From the NCBI RefSeq assembly GCF_000428765.1, contig NZ_AUAO01000002.1, forward strand, positions 248,001 through 312,000: 64,000 nt of DNA, written 5' to 3'. The DNA is from Brevundimonas aveniformis DSM 17977 (GTDB lineage: Bacteria > Pseudomonadota > Alphaproteobacteria > Caulobacterales > Caulobacteraceae). Position numbers and translations under genes: made by a program. Of this stretch, positions 1 through 7,922 are shown piece after piece; positions within the stretch are counted from its first letter, which is position 1; each line of letters starts with the position of its first letter. The notes beneath the pieces are model-generated. The model saw only the letters and a program-made list of their open reading frames with translations, was not told where the DNA came from and ran no database searches.

Positions 1-1
1 C

Positions 2-283
2 AGTCATCCGACCACCCACGAAGACCCGACCTATGTGGTCGACGGCGTGGTCCACTATTGCGTGGCCAATATGCCGGGCGCGGCGCCGCGCACCAGCTCT
101 GAGGCGCTGAACAACGCCACCTTGCCGTTCGGCCTGGCGCTGGCGGACCATGGGCTGGATGCGCTCAAGACTAATCCGCACCTGGCGCGTGGCCTGAACG
201 TGCTGGGCGGCAAGCTGACCAATCCGGCCGTCGCCGAGGCGCTGGAGATGGAATGGGTCGATCCGTACGGGGCGTGGAAGTAG
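2..283 (+). CDS. ald: Alanine dehydrogenase, C-terminal end (partial)
   Basis: Only the last 93 codons are in the window; the frame is open at the left edge and closes with TAG. The enzyme converts L-alanine and NAD+ to pyruvate, ammonia and NADH in the cytoplasm. The visible part carries the family's C-terminal signature ([15 protein letters not shown]) followed by the conserved [10 protein letters not shown] helix and the [20 protein letters not shown] tail. This order is standard for Ald and separates it from the related transhydrogenase alpha subunit. Nothing in the visible part is missing or odd. The upstream NAD-binding domain cannot be judged. Confidence 0.9.
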   Translation, partial: SHPTTHEDPTYVVDGVVHYCVANMPGAAPRTSSEALNNATLPFGLALADHGLDALKTNPHLARGLNVLGGKLTNPAVAEALEMEWVDPYGAWK

Positions 284-294
284 GGGCGGCGTCG

Positions 295-317
295 TCCCTC
301 TCCCGCCGGGAGAGGGA
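295..317. terminator. Perfect hairpin after ald
   Basis: A 10-bp perfect inverted repeat (TCCCTCTCCC, loop GCC, GGGAGAGGGA) lies 12 nt after the ald stop. There is no T-tract, so it may be a weak terminator or an mRNA 3'-end stabiliser rather than a classic Rho-independent terminator. Confidence 0.5.
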
Positions 318-322
318 AGGGA

Positions 323-352
323 TCAGTAGATCTCGAACAGGCCCGCCGCGCC
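323..352 (-). pseudogene. 3'-end relic of a second thiolase gene
   Basis: Read on the reverse strand, this stretch encodes GAAGLFEIY followed by a TGA stop. These are exactly the last nine residues and stop of the intact thiolase ending at 414, but with several different synonymous codons (for example TAC for TAT, GAG for GAA). Upstream of the nine codons the similarity stops at a GC-rich hairpin. It looks like the surviving tail of a paralogous, tandem thiolase gene that was deleted. Chance similarity over ten codons in the same strand and position is unlikely but not excluded. Confidence 0.55.
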
Positions 353-353
353 C

Positions 354-378
354 CGCCGAGCGGCTTTGCCGCTCGGCG
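354..378. repeat. Perfect 11-bp inverted repeat
   Basis: CGCCGAGCGGC and GCCGCTCGGCG flank a TTT loop. It sits between the thiolase relic and the 3' end of the intact thiolase gene, where it could terminate transcription arriving on the reverse strand. No T-run follows on either strand. Confidence 0.5.
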
Positions 379-413
379 ATCCTTAGGTGATGGGGACCGC
401 GGGCGGCCTTTTC

Positions 414-1616
414 TCAATAGATTTCGAAAAGACCTGCGGCCCCCATGCCGCCGCCGACGCACATGGTGACGACGCCGTATTTGGCCCCGCGGCGCTTGCC
501 CTCGATAAGGACGTGGCCGGTCATGCGCGCGCCGGACATGCCGTAGGGATGGCCGATGGAGATGGCGCCACCCGAGACATTCAGGCGGTCGTTGGGAATG
601 CCCAGCCGGTCGCGGCAATAGAGGACCTGGACGGCAAAGGCTTCATTCAGCTCCCAGATGCCGATGTCGTCCATGGTCAGGCCGTGGGCCTTGAGCAGCT
701 TGGGCACGGCGAAGACCGGGCCGATGCCCATTTCGTCGGGGTCACAGCCGGCCACGGCCATCCCACGATAGGCCCCCAGCGGCGTCAGGCCGCGCTTCTC
801 GGCCTCCTTCGCTTCCAGGATCACCGAGGCGGAGGCACCGTCAGACAGCTGCGACGCATTGCCGGCGGTGATGAACTTGCCTTCCTTGATCTCCTGACCG
901 CCGGGGAAGACGGTCTTGAGGGATTGCAGGCCTTCGAGCGTGGTGTCGGCGCGATTGCCTTCGTCCTTTGAAAGGGTGACTTCCTTGGCGCTCGTCTCGC
1001 CGGTGGTTTTGTCCAGCACCTGCATGGTGGTGGTCATGGGGACGATTTCGGCGTCAAAACGGCCTTCGGCCTGGGCTGCGGCGGTGCGCTGCTGTGATTG
1101 CAGGGCGTATTCGTCCTGGGCGTCACGCGAGATGCCGTAGCGGGCAGCCACGACCTCGGCGGTTTCCAGCATGGTCATGTACATGTGCGGCTGGAGCCTG
1201 AGCAGGTCCGGGTCCTGGGAGCGGAAGAGGTTCATCTTGCCGTTCTGAACCAGGGAGATGCTCTCCAGCCCGCCGCCGACGGTGACAGGCATACCGTCGA
1301 CGATGACCTGTTTGGCGGCGGTAGCGATGGCCATGAGGCCCGAGGCGCACTGGCGATCCACGCTCATGCCCGAGACGACGGTGGGGAAGCCCGCGGCCAC
1401 GGCGATCTGACGCGCCACATTGGTGCTTGTCGAGCCCTGCTGCAGGGCGGCCCCCATGATGACATCCTCAATCTCGGCGGGGTCGACGCCGGACCGTTCC
1501 ACCGCATGCCTGACGGCGTGGGCACCCAGCTGTTGCGCCTGGGTGTCGTTGAAGGCGCCGCGATAGGCCTTGCCGATCGGGGTGCGGGCGGTCGAGACGA
1601 TGACGGCTTCACGCAT
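414..1616 (-). CDS. Acetyl-CoA acyltransferase (thiolase family)
   Basis: A 400-residue thiolase, normal length for the family, which cleaves 3-ketoacyl-CoA or condenses acetyl-CoA in the cytoplasm. The nucleophilic cysteine is Cys90 in [12 protein letters not shown]. The second half has the [17 protein letters not shown] histidine motif and the C-terminal [12 protein letters not shown] loop with the second catalytic cysteine. Its ATG lies 3 nt downstream of the stop of the SDR gene, so the two are one operon. With a (3R)-hydroxyacyl-CoA dehydrogenase-like partner, a role in beta-oxidation or a related acyl-CoA pathway is likely. Substrate chain length cannot be read from the sequence, so FadA, AtoB or PhbA is left open. 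Confidence 0.9.
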   Translation of the reverse strand: MREAVIVSTARTPIGKAYRGAFNDTQAQQLGAHAVRHAVERSGVDPAEIEDVIMGAALQQGSTSTNVARQIAVAAGFPTVVSGMSVDRQCASGLMAIATAAKQVIVDGMPVTVGGGLESISLVQNGKMNLFRSQDPDLLRLQPHMYMTMLETAEVVAARYGISRDAQDEYALQSQQRTAAAQAEGRFDAEIVPMTTTMQVLDKTTGETSAKEVTLSKDEGNRADTTLEGLQSLKTVFPGGQEIKEGKFITAGNASQLSDGASASVILEAKEAEKRGLTPLGAYRGMAVAGCDPDEMGIGPVFAVPKLLKAHGLTMDDIGIWELNEAFAVQVLYCRDRLGIPNDRLNVSGGAISIGHPYGMSGARMTGHVLIEGKRRGAKYGVVTMCVGGGMGAAGLFEIY

Positions 1617-1619
1617 GGG

Positions 1620-2531
1620 TCAGGCTCCTTGTTTGGCCTTGGCGGCCTTGGTCATTTCGAGAATGCCCTGGGCTGAACCAGCCTCGGGAATAATCTGGCC
1701 GTCGCTGTTCTGAACCTCCGCCCAGCGGGCGGCGACCTGCTCGGCGGCATCGGGCCCGGCAGCGTAGATCCCTTGCGTCAGGGTGATGTGCGCGGCTTCG
1801 AAGCCACCGGCCCCCGCCGCCAGAATGGCGCGGGTCGGCGCGTTTTCACTGACCAGATGCAGCAGGCCCGGCGTCACCAGCTCGGGTCTCAGGGCGTCGA
1901 GATCCAGGCCGCCTCCAAGGTCTTCGGTCATGCGGGTGGCAGCGGTGGGAGCCAGGCTGTTGACGCGGATGTCGTATTTGGCCCCCTCGATGGCGAGGGT
2001 CTGCATCAGGCCGACCAGTCCCAGTTTTGCGGCTCCGTAGTTGGCCTGGCCAAAGTTTCCGTACAGGCCGGACGACGAGGTGGTCATGGCGATGCGGCCA
2101 TAGTTCTGGGCCCGCATGATCTCCCAGACCGCCTTGGAACAGATGACCGCGCCCATCAGATGAACGTCCAGGACGAAGCGGAAATCGTCGAGTGTCATCT
2201 TGGCGAAGGTTTTGTCGCGCAAGACGCCGGCGTTGTTGACCAGAATGTCGACCCGACCCCACGTCTCGATGGCCGAGCGCACCATGTCCTCGACCCCGGC
2301 CTCATCGGTGACCGAACAGACAGCCGCTATGGCCTCCCCGCCGGCGGCGCGGATTTCGTCGGCAACCTGATGGGCCGGACCCGTCGAGCCTCCGGTACCG
2401 TCGCGGGCACCGCCGAAGTCATTGACCACGACCTTGGCCCTGCGCTTGCCGAGGGCCAGGGCATGCTGGCGACCCAGGCCACCCCCCGCGCCGGTGACGA
2501 TGGCAACGCGATCATCAAAGCGGATGGACAT
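1620..2531 (-). CDS. SDR-family 3-hydroxyacyl-CoA dehydrogenase-like protein
   Basis: A 303-residue short-chain dehydrogenase/reductase. It has the TGAGGGLG nucleotide-binding loop near residue 12, the NNAGVLRD motif, and the serine/tyrosine/lysine catalytic set ending in NYGAAKLGL. The long insert with VNDFGGARDGTGGS after strand 2 and the overall layout resemble the dehydrogenase domain of peroxisomal multifunctional enzyme type 2, which oxidises 3R-hydroxyacyl-CoA. The start was set at ATG 2531 (MSIRFDDRVAIVTG) because the upstream extension does not resemble SDRs. It is the first gene of the operon with the thiolase. Substrate is inferred, not shown. Confidence 0.85.
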   Translation of the reverse strand: MSIRFDDRVAIVTGAGGGLGRQHALALGKRRAKVVVNDFGGARDGTGGSTGPAHQVADEIRAAGGEAIAAVCSVTDEAGVEDMVRSAIETWGRVDILVNNAGVLRDKTFAKMTLDDFRFVLDVHLMGAVICSKAVWEIMRAQNYGRIAMTTSSSGLYGNFGQANYGAAKLGLVGLMQTLAIEGAKYDIRVNSLAPTAATRMTEDLGGGLDLDALRPELVTPGLLHLVSENAPTRAILAAGAGGFEAAHITLTQGIYAAGPDAAEQVAARWAEVQNSDGQIIPEAGSAQGILEMTKAAKAKQGA

Positions 2532-2721
2532 GGCGGGGCTCCCAATCTGGTGACCTAGCCGTTTAGGCGTGCGCCCCTGGGTCAAGCAAGGGCTTCCCGA
2601 AATCGTCTGCACATGGTTTGAGGCAGTCCATGAAGGCGCGTGAACCAAGGATTTCTGGTGTGAGACAGCCTCCCATGCCGTTGTGCGGGTTGGCCCGGCT
2701 CGACCGGCCCGAGGACAGGAC
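2532..2721. promoter_or_regulatory. Divergent intergenic region, SDR / rmlB
   Basis: 190 bp between two divergent starts must hold both promoters. No clear -35/-10 pair or operator palindrome could be assigned by eye. GAGGACAGG at 2711-2719 is the ribosome binding site of rmlB. Confidence 0.4.
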
Positions 2722-3771
2722 GTGAGGGTTCTGGTTACCGGTGGCTGCGGCTTCATCGGCTCGGCGGTCGTGCGGGCGCTCATGGCGCGCGGCGTCGAGC
2801 GGGTCGGCGTGCTGGATGCCCTGACCTATGCGGCCAATCCGGCGACCCTGGCGGCCTTCGAAGATCGCGCGGAGTATGCCTTTTTCCAGGCCGATGTTCG
2901 TGATCGGGCGGCGGTGGCCGCGGCGCTCGAGGCGCTGCGTCCGCAGGCCATTCTGCATCTGGCGGCAGAAACCCACGTTGATCGGTCGATCGACGGGCCG
3001 GGCATCTTCATTGAGACAAATCTGGGCGGAACCCAGGTGATGCTGGAGGCGGCCGAAGACTGGCGGCGCAGCCTATCTGACGCCGAGGCCGAAGCCTTTC
3101 GCTTTGTGCACGTCTCCACCGACGAGGTGTTCGGGGCGCTGGGGCCAGAAGATCCTCCGTTCGTGGAGATCAGCCCCTACCGCCCGCGTTCGCCCTATGC
3201 CGCGTCGAAGGCCGGTGCCGATTTCCTGGCGCGAGCATGGCACGAAACCTACGGCCTGCCGGTGATTGTGACCAACTGTTCGAACAACTACGGCCCCTAT
3301 CAGCACCCCGAGAAGCTGATCCCGTTGATGATCCTGCGGGGGCTCGCCGGAGAGGACATGCCGGTCTACGGCGATGGCCTTCAGGTTCGCGACTGGCTGC
3401 ATGTGGATGATCATGCGCAGGGCCTGCTGGCGGCGCTGGACAAGGGGCGGGGCGGCGACACCTATCTGATCGGAGCGAGGGCCGAACGGACCAATCTGGA
3501 GATCGTTGCTGGGATCTGCACGGCGCTGGATGGCGTTGCCCCCGAAACGGCGCCGCATGCGGGACTTTTACGCCACGTCCCGGATCGCCCGGGCCACGAC
3601 CGGCGCTATGCGATCAATCCGTCCAGGGCAGAGCGTGACCTCGGCTGGCGGGCGATGACAGACCTGACAGAAGGACTGGCCCGGACGGTCGGCTGGTATC
3701 GGGATCACGCGACCTGGTGGCGGCCCATGGTTGAGGCCGGGGGGCTGGCGCGGCGGGGGCAGGGACGTTGA
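2722..3771 (+). CDS. rfbB: dTDP-glucose 4,6-dehydratase
   Basis: 349 residues, the usual RmlB length. It converts dTDP-glucose to dTDP-4-keto-6-deoxyglucose, the second step of dTDP-L-rhamnose synthesis for surface polysaccharide. The N-terminal Rossmann fold begins with VTGGCGFIGSAVV. The STDEVFG motif carries the catalytic Thr-Asp-Glu and SPYAASKAG the Tyr-x3-Lys. A GTG start at 2722 was chosen because GAGGACAGG lies just upstream and the protein then begins directly at the first beta strand. It overlaps rfbD by 4 nt (TTGA), so the two are translationally coupled. rfbA and rfbC are not in the window. Confidence 0.93.
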   Translation: MRVLVTGGCGFIGSAVVRALMARGVERVGVLDALTYAANPATLAAFEDRAEYAFFQADVRDRAAVAAALEALRPQAILHLAAETHVDRSIDGPGIFIETNLGGTQVMLEAAEDWRRSLSDAEAEAFRFVHVSTDEVFGALGPEDPPFVEISPYRPRSPYAASKAGADFLARAWHETYGLPVIVTNCSNNYGPYQHPEKLIPLMILRGLAGEDMPVYGDGLQVRDWLHVDDHAQGLLAALDKGRGGDTYLIGARAERTNLEIVAGICTALDGVAPETAPHAGLLRHVPDRPGHDRRYAINPSRAERDLGWRAMTDLTEGLARTVGWYRDHATWWRPMVEAGGLARRGQGR

Positions 3772-4670
3772 CACGGGTGCTCGTCCTGGGCCGGCGAGGT
3801 CAGCTGGCCAGGGCTCTGGCGGCCTGCGACTGGCCGACAGGTTGGGCGGTGACCCTTGCGGGTCGAGAAGCCCTGGATCTGGAGCGGCTGGACGGGATTG
3901 GGCCGTTTCTCGAAGGGCATCCGGCGGAGGTCGTCATCAACACGGCGGCCTATACAGCGGTAGATCGCGCTGAGGCTGAGCCGGAGGCGGCGTACCTTCT
4001 GAATGCCGAAGCGCCTGAACGGATCGCTGAGGCCTGTAGGCGGTCGGGATCTCTGCTGGTGCATCTGTCGACGGACTATGTTTTCGGCGGCGATGGAACC
4101 GCACCCTATCGAGAGGGTGACCCAACCTCGCCGGTGAATGTCTATGGGGCGTCCAAGGCCGAAGGTGAGCGTCGCGTCTTGCGGGCCTGTCCAGAGGCGA
4201 CGGTCGCGCGCACAGCGTGGCTGATGTCACCAGATACCGGATTTGTGGCCGCCATCCTCGATCACCTCGTTCGAAAGGAGCCGGTCAAGGTGGTTGCCGA
4301 CCAGCGCGGTAATCCGACCCAGGCAGCCGATCTGGCGCAGGCTTTGGTCCGCCTGGTCAGTGCCCGACGGGCCGGCACAGGCGGCGGGGGATGTCTGCAC
4401 ATGGCCGGAGAGAGAGCGGCCAGCTGGTACGACGTGGCCAGGCGTATTGCGGCGGTGGCGGGGGCTGAAACCGGCGTGACCCCGGTGCCATCGTCGGCCT
4501 ATGCGGCTGTGGCGCAACGTCCGCGCGATTCTTGCCTCAATGTTACACAGCTGTCGTCAACCTATGATATTCGTATGGCATCGTGGGACGCTTGGATCAC
4601 GACGGATGCGCGCGAAGGCCTCATAGCCGCCGCAAACCGTGTTGAAAAAAGGCAACAGCTCGGGGGGTGA
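3768..4670 (+). CDS. rfbD: dTDP-4-dehydrorhamnose reductase
   Basis: 300 residues, as expected for RmlD, which reduces dTDP-4-keto-L-rhamnose with NAD(P)H to dTDP-L-rhamnose. Visible are the nucleotide-binding loop VLGRRGQLARAL at the N-terminus, the NTAAYTAVDRAE segment typical of RmlD, LSTDYVFGGDG, and VYGASKAEGE with the catalytic Tyr and Lys. The start is TTG, overlapping the rfbB stop codon. A small inverted repeat (AGGTTC/GAACCT, 4671-4690) directly follows the stop and may end the operon. Confidence 0.92.
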   Translation: MTRVLVLGRRGQLARALAACDWPTGWAVTLAGREALDLERLDGIGPFLEGHPAEVVINTAAYTAVDRAEAEPEAAYLLNAEAPERIAEACRRSGSLLVHLSTDYVFGGDGTAPYREGDPTSPVNVYGASKAEGERRVLRACPEATVARTAWLMSPDTGFVAAILDHLVRKEPVKVVADQRGNPTQAADLAQALVRLVSARRAGTGGGGCLHMAGERAASWYDVARRIAAVAGAETGVTPVPSSAYAAVAQRPRDSCLNVTQLSSTYDIRMASWDAWITTDAREGLIAAANRVEKRQQLGG

Positions 4671-4769
4671 AGGTTCAGGGGCTGGAACCTGCTCAACTTC
4701 GAGCCGTTGGAAGACCAGTACCGGGGGCCAAGACGGCGCGCCGGCGGAAATTGTGACAAGGGATTAGAC

Positions 4770-5969
4770 ATGAATAGACGTTTATTGGCCGGTGCGGCCG
4801 GTGTGGCGCTCCTCGGCCTGGCCGGCCCCGCCATGGCGGATCCGGGCGGGTGGTATGGCGGGGTTGACCTCGGGTACCACTGGCAGGGTGATTTCGGTCT
4901 GGTGAGCGAAAACAATGCGCCCGACGGCGCACCCTATGAGTTCGACTTTGCGACCGACCCCGACTGGGCCGGCTTCGTGCGCCTGGGTTACCGGTTCAAC
5001 CCGAACTGGCGCATGGAACTCGAAGGCGGTTATCGCCCGGGTGACCTGGTTTCGGCTCTGAGCCCGAACCCGCGTGCGGCCCCGACCTCGGTGGCCCTGT
5101 GTGCGCCGGGCGTTGTCCGGGGTCCCGGCACGGCCTGTGGCAGCCCGGACGGCTCGGTCGATCAGATGTCGGTCATGGCCAACCTGATCTGGGACATGGG
5201 GTCGGAAGACTGGACCATGCGCCCGTTCATCGGGGCTGGTGTCGGCCTGAACCGGGTGTCGGTGGATGCCCTGGGTCAGTTCTCGACCTCGCCTCCGGGC
5301 CCAGCACAGAACCTGATGATCGACGATGAGGACACGGCCTTTGCGTGGCAGGTTCTCGGCGGCGTCGCGTGGGCGCTGTCGGATCGTCTGTCGCTCGACA
5401 TGACCGCGCGCTACATGCGCACCAGCGAAGTGTCGTTCGAATCGACCTCCTCGTCGGCAACGCCGGGCTGGGTCCCGGGCGCTTTCTCGGGTGAATTCGA
5501 GGACACGACCGTATCGGTGGGCCTGCGTTATGCGTTCGGGGCCGATGCCCCGCCGCCGCCGCCCCCGCCGCCGCCGCCGCCTCCCCCGCCGCCTCCGCCT
5601 CCGCCGCCACCTCCGCCGCCGCCTCCGGTGTGGAACGCGCGTGAGTTCACGGTCCTGTTCGACTGGGATCGCTATGACCTGACCCCGCAAGCGACGGAAA
5701 TCGTCCGCCAGGCCGCGGCTCACGCCCGGGCCGGTGGCGCCACCCGCGTTCACGTCGTGGGCCACGCCGATACCTCCGGTTCGGCCGCCTACAATGTGCG
5801 CCTGTCGCAGCGTCGTGCCGCCACCGTCCGTGACGCCCTGGTCGCTCAGGGTGTGACCGGTGGGGCCATCACGACCGAAGGTCGCGGTGAAACCGACCTG
5901 GCCCGCGCGACCGCTGACGGTGTCCGCGAGCCGCTCAACCGCCGGGCCACGATCAACATCAACCGCTAA
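4770..5969 (+). CDS. OmpA-family outer membrane protein with proline linker (copy 1)
   Basis: 399 residues. Residues 1-23 are a signal peptide (cleavage likely after AMA). Residues 24 to about 258 form an outer-membrane barrel of the OmpA/opacity type. Residues 261-286 are 26 consecutive prolines, and about 287-399 are an OmpA peptidoglycan-binding domain (TVLFDWDRYDLTP, HADTSGSAAYNVRLSQRRA, RRATININR). It should anchor the outer membrane to peptidoglycan, with the proline rod spanning the periplasm. The start at 4770 precedes a clear signal peptide and follows an AAGGGA-like ribosome site. The last 342 nt are nearly identical to the next gene; the barrel halves are much less alike. Confidence 0.9.
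   Translation: MNRRLLAGAAGVALLGLAGPAMADPGGWYGGVDLGYHWQGDFGLVSENNAPDGAPYEFDFATDPDWAGFVRLGYRFNPNWRMELEGGYRPGDLVSALSPNPRAAPTSVALCAPGVVRGPGTACGSPDGSVDQMSVMANLIWDMGSEDWTMRPFIGAGVGLNRVSVDALGQFSTSPPGPAQNLMIDDEDTAFAWQVLGGVAWALSDRLSLDMTARYMRTSEVSFESTSSSATPGWVPGAFSGEFEDTTVSVGLRYAFGADAPPPPPPPPPPPPPPPPPPPPPPPPPPVWNAREFTVLFDWDRYDLTPQATEIVRQAAAHARAGGATRVHVVGHADTSGSAAYNVRLSQRRAATVRDALVAQGVTGGAITTEGRGETDLARATADGVREPLNRRATININR
5550..5627 (+). repeat. Polyproline tract, 26 codons
   Basis: 26 consecutive proline codons, mostly CCG with interspersed CCT, CCC and CCA. The mixed codons show that selection keeps the amino acid and that it is not only a fresh trinucleotide expansion. Confidence 0.95.
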
Positions 5970-6050
5970 GCGCGGGCGATACGATCCAAGCGTTGGCCTA
6001 GAGCCAAAGCCGAATGCGAACCCCCGGGAGGCAACTCCCGGGGGTTCTGC
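5628..6050 (+). repeat. Duplicated OmpA domain plus 3' UTR, copy A
   Basis: Paired with 6878-7300. Over the 342 coding nucleotides I count 16 mismatches by eye, 15 silent and one Val/Ile change. The similarity continues past the stop through the GGCCTAGAGCCAA segment and the terminator hairpin. Confidence 0.9.
6019..6050 (+). terminator. Rho-independent terminator after OmpA copy 1
   Basis: A perfect 12-bp stem AACCCCCGGGAG / CTCCCGGGGGTT with a GCAA tetraloop, followed by CTGCTTTG. It lies 49 nt after the stop codon. Confidence 0.88.
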
Positions 6051-6172
6051 TTTGATGCCACAGGTTCTGGTCGAAATCTGACAGGCCGGCTGGGCGAACT
6101 TGCCAAGCGCACAGATCGGCATATCGTCGTTCGTCATCAGGATCGTCGGGTTGTCCGGCGAGGGGAGTGATG

Positions 6173-7219
6173 ATGAAAAAGCTGCTTCTGACCGGCGTGG
6201 CCGGTCTCGCCATGGTCGTGGGCGCTCCCGCCCTGGCCGATCCCAATGGGCCCTATATCGCCGGCGACATCGGCTATTCGTGGCCAGAGTTTGATGGTGA
6301 GTACATCATCTTTGGCTTACCGTCGGGCGCGGTCGGGGATGACGCTATGGGCGGCGGGCCCGCCGCCTTCCTCCGTGGCGGCTACCGGCTTAACCCGGCG
6401 ATGCGTCTGGAGCTGGAAGTCGGTCGTCGTTGGGTTGATGCCGCCAACACCGGCGTCTTTGTGAATACCCTCGAAGCCGACGTCACTTCGGTGATGGCGA
6501 ACGCCTTGTTCGATATCGGGTCTGGCCGTTTCCGTCCGTACCTCGGCGCCGGCATCGGCTGGGGCGAGGTCGACATGAACGCGCCCAACTTTCCGATCAC
6601 CGAGGACTCGGGCCTAGCCTGGCAGCTCATCGCGGGCGCGGCCGTCGCCGTTGGGTCCCAGGGCAACCTCGACCTGACCTACCGTTTCTTCAATGTGGAC
6701 GATCTGTGGGTGACCGACGCCTTCCCGAATGGTTTCGAGGGTGACTTCGTCGACCACTCGCTGACGATCGGCTATCGCCATTCGTTCGGCGCGATTGCGG
6801 CTCCTCCTCCTCCTCCGCCGCCGCCGCCGCCTCCGCCTCCCCCGCCGCCTCCGCCGCCGCCGCCGCCGCCTCCGCCGGTGTGGAACGCGCGTGAGTTCAC
6901 CGTGCTGTTCGACTGGGATCGCTATGACCTGACCCCGCAGGCGACGGAAATCGTTCGCCAGGCCGCGGCGCATGCCCGGGCCGGCGGGGCCACCCGCGTC
7001 CATGTCGTGGGCCACGCCGATACTTCCGGTTCGGCCGCCTACAATGTGCGCCTGTCGCAGCGTCGTGCCGCCACCGTCCGTGACGCCCTGATCGCTCAGG
7101 GTGTGACCGGTGGGGCCATCACGACCGAAGGCCGGGGTGAAACCGACCTGGCCCGCGCCACCGCTGACGGTGTCCGCGAGCCGCTCAACCGCCGCGCCAC
7201 GATCAACATCAACCGCTAA
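6173..7219 (+). CDS. OmpA-family outer membrane protein with proline linker (copy 2)
   Basis: 348 residues with the same plan as the preceding gene: signal peptide (1-22, ending ALA), a shorter barrel to about residue 205, 25 consecutive prolines (211-235) and an OmpA peptidoglycan-binding domain (236-348). GTG 6167, ATG 6170 and ATG 6173 are all in frame; 6173 was chosen because GAGGGGAG lies 5-6 nt upstream and MKKLLL is a standard signal start. It has its own terminator and about 130 bp of leader after the terminator of copy 1, so it is probably transcribed separately. The barrels differ, so the two porins may be alternative surface proteins. Confidence 0.9.
   Translation: MKKLLLTGVAGLAMVVGAPALADPNGPYIAGDIGYSWPEFDGEYIIFGLPSGAVGDDAMGGGPAAFLRGGYRLNPAMRLELEVGRRWVDAANTGVFVNTLEADVTSVMANALFDIGSGRFRPYLGAGIGWGEVDMNAPNFPITEDSGLAWQLIAGAAVAVGSQGNLDLTYRFFNVDDLWVTDAFPNGFEGDFVDHSLTIGYRHSFGAIAAPPPPPPPPPPPPPPPPPPPPPPPPPVWNAREFTVLFDWDRYDLTPQATEIVRQAAAHARAGGATRVHVVGHADTSGSAAYNVRLSQRRAATVRDALIAQGVTGGAITTEGRGETDLARATADGVREPLNRRATININR
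6803..6877 (+). repeat. Polyproline tract, 25 codons
   Basis: 25 consecutive proline codons (CCT-rich at the start, CCG-rich later). It is one codon shorter than the tract at 5550-5627 and has a different codon order, so the tracts have diverged more than the domain that follows. Confidence 0.95.
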
Positions 7220-7300
7220 TACCGGTCGATACGATCAAAGCCTTGGCCTAGAGCCAATGACCAAAGCGAACCCCCGGGAAGCAACTCCCGGGGGTTTTGC
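6878..7300 (+). repeat. Duplicated OmpA domain plus 3' UTR, copy B
   Basis: Partner of 5628-6050. Near identity starts right after the proline tract and runs through the terminator. Confidence 0.9.
7269..7298 (+). terminator. Rho-independent terminator after OmpA copy 2
   Basis: An 11-bp stem AACCCCCGGGA / TCCCGGGGGTT with loop AGCAAC and a TTTT run. The loop differs from the first copy by one base that breaks the closing pair. It lies only 9 nt from the end of the convergent GNAT gene and could serve both strands. Confidence 0.88.
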
Positions 7301-7307
7301 TTTGAGG

Positions 7308-7772
7308 TCATGTCTCGGGCTTGAGGGTCAGGGACAGCAATCGCCGGGCAGAGGTCTGGCTGACCGGCGCGAAGCCGGCATTGACGAAGAGGGCCAGGGC
7401 GGCGGGATCTGCAAGGTCAACCTGAGCCAGGACGGTGCCATCCTCGAAATGGTCAAGACCCGCCTGGAGGAGCTTTCGCGACCAACCCCGGCCGCGATAC
7501 TCCGGGGCAACCACGATGTTCACGCTCCGTCGACCCGGGGCAATGAGGTCAAACCGCACGGCACCTATCGCCTGATCGGTGCGTATGGCCTCACCGACAA
7601 AGATGAGCTGGTCGGTCGGCCCGAGAGCGAGCTCAAGCCACTGCAGGTGCTCATACCAGTCCGGCTGCCCCCAGGGGGTCGGTGCATCGGGCGACAGGGC
7701 GACGGACCAGTCGTACAGCCGTTTTGCGTCATCAAGGCTGGCAACGCGAAGGCGAAGGGTTTCGACAGGCAT
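7308..7772 (-). CDS. GNAT-family N-acetyltransferase
   Basis: 154 residues of an acetyl-CoA-dependent N-acetyltransferase. The acetyl-CoA loop is VAPEYRGRGWSRKLL (about residue 96), followed by the C-terminal strand of the fold. The pattern RLYDWSVAL, DWYEHLQWLE and IGAVRFD resembles the acetyltransferases that modify amino sugars, such as PseH in pseudaminic acid synthesis. Its place beside ugd and the rhamnose genes fits a surface-sugar role, but this is inference. ATG 7772 (MPVETLRLR) was chosen; the upstream extension is low-complexity and unlike GNATs. Confidence 0.8.
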   Translation of the reverse strand: MPVETLRLRVASLDDAKRLYDWSVALSPDAPTPWGQPDWYEHLQWLELALGPTDQLIFVGEAIRTDQAIGAVRFDLIAPGRRSVNIVVAPEYRGRGWSRKLLQAGLDHFEDGTVLAQVDLADPAALALFVNAGFAPVSQTSARRLLSLTLKPET

Positions 7773-7922
7773 GGGGCTTCCCGGGTGGGCCGGTGCTGCG
7801 GCCGCTGCGCTGAGACTGTGCAATGGGGGCGTGTCTGAAAGGTTTCGTTGGCGTCGGGCCGGGGGTGACGCCGGTGGGGGCGGAGGGTATAGGCAGCCCA
7901 TTCGTTTCAGAGAGTTCTACCC

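Noticed and set aside
4782..6137. Long reverse-strand ORF rich in Arg and Gly opposite the first OmpA gene
   Set aside because: It is the antisense reading of the proline tract and OmpA domain, has no ribosome site and low-complexity composition.
5550..6877. Proline codon arrays as CRISPR or tandem minisatellite
   Set aside because: They are in-frame coding tracts with no spacer structure.
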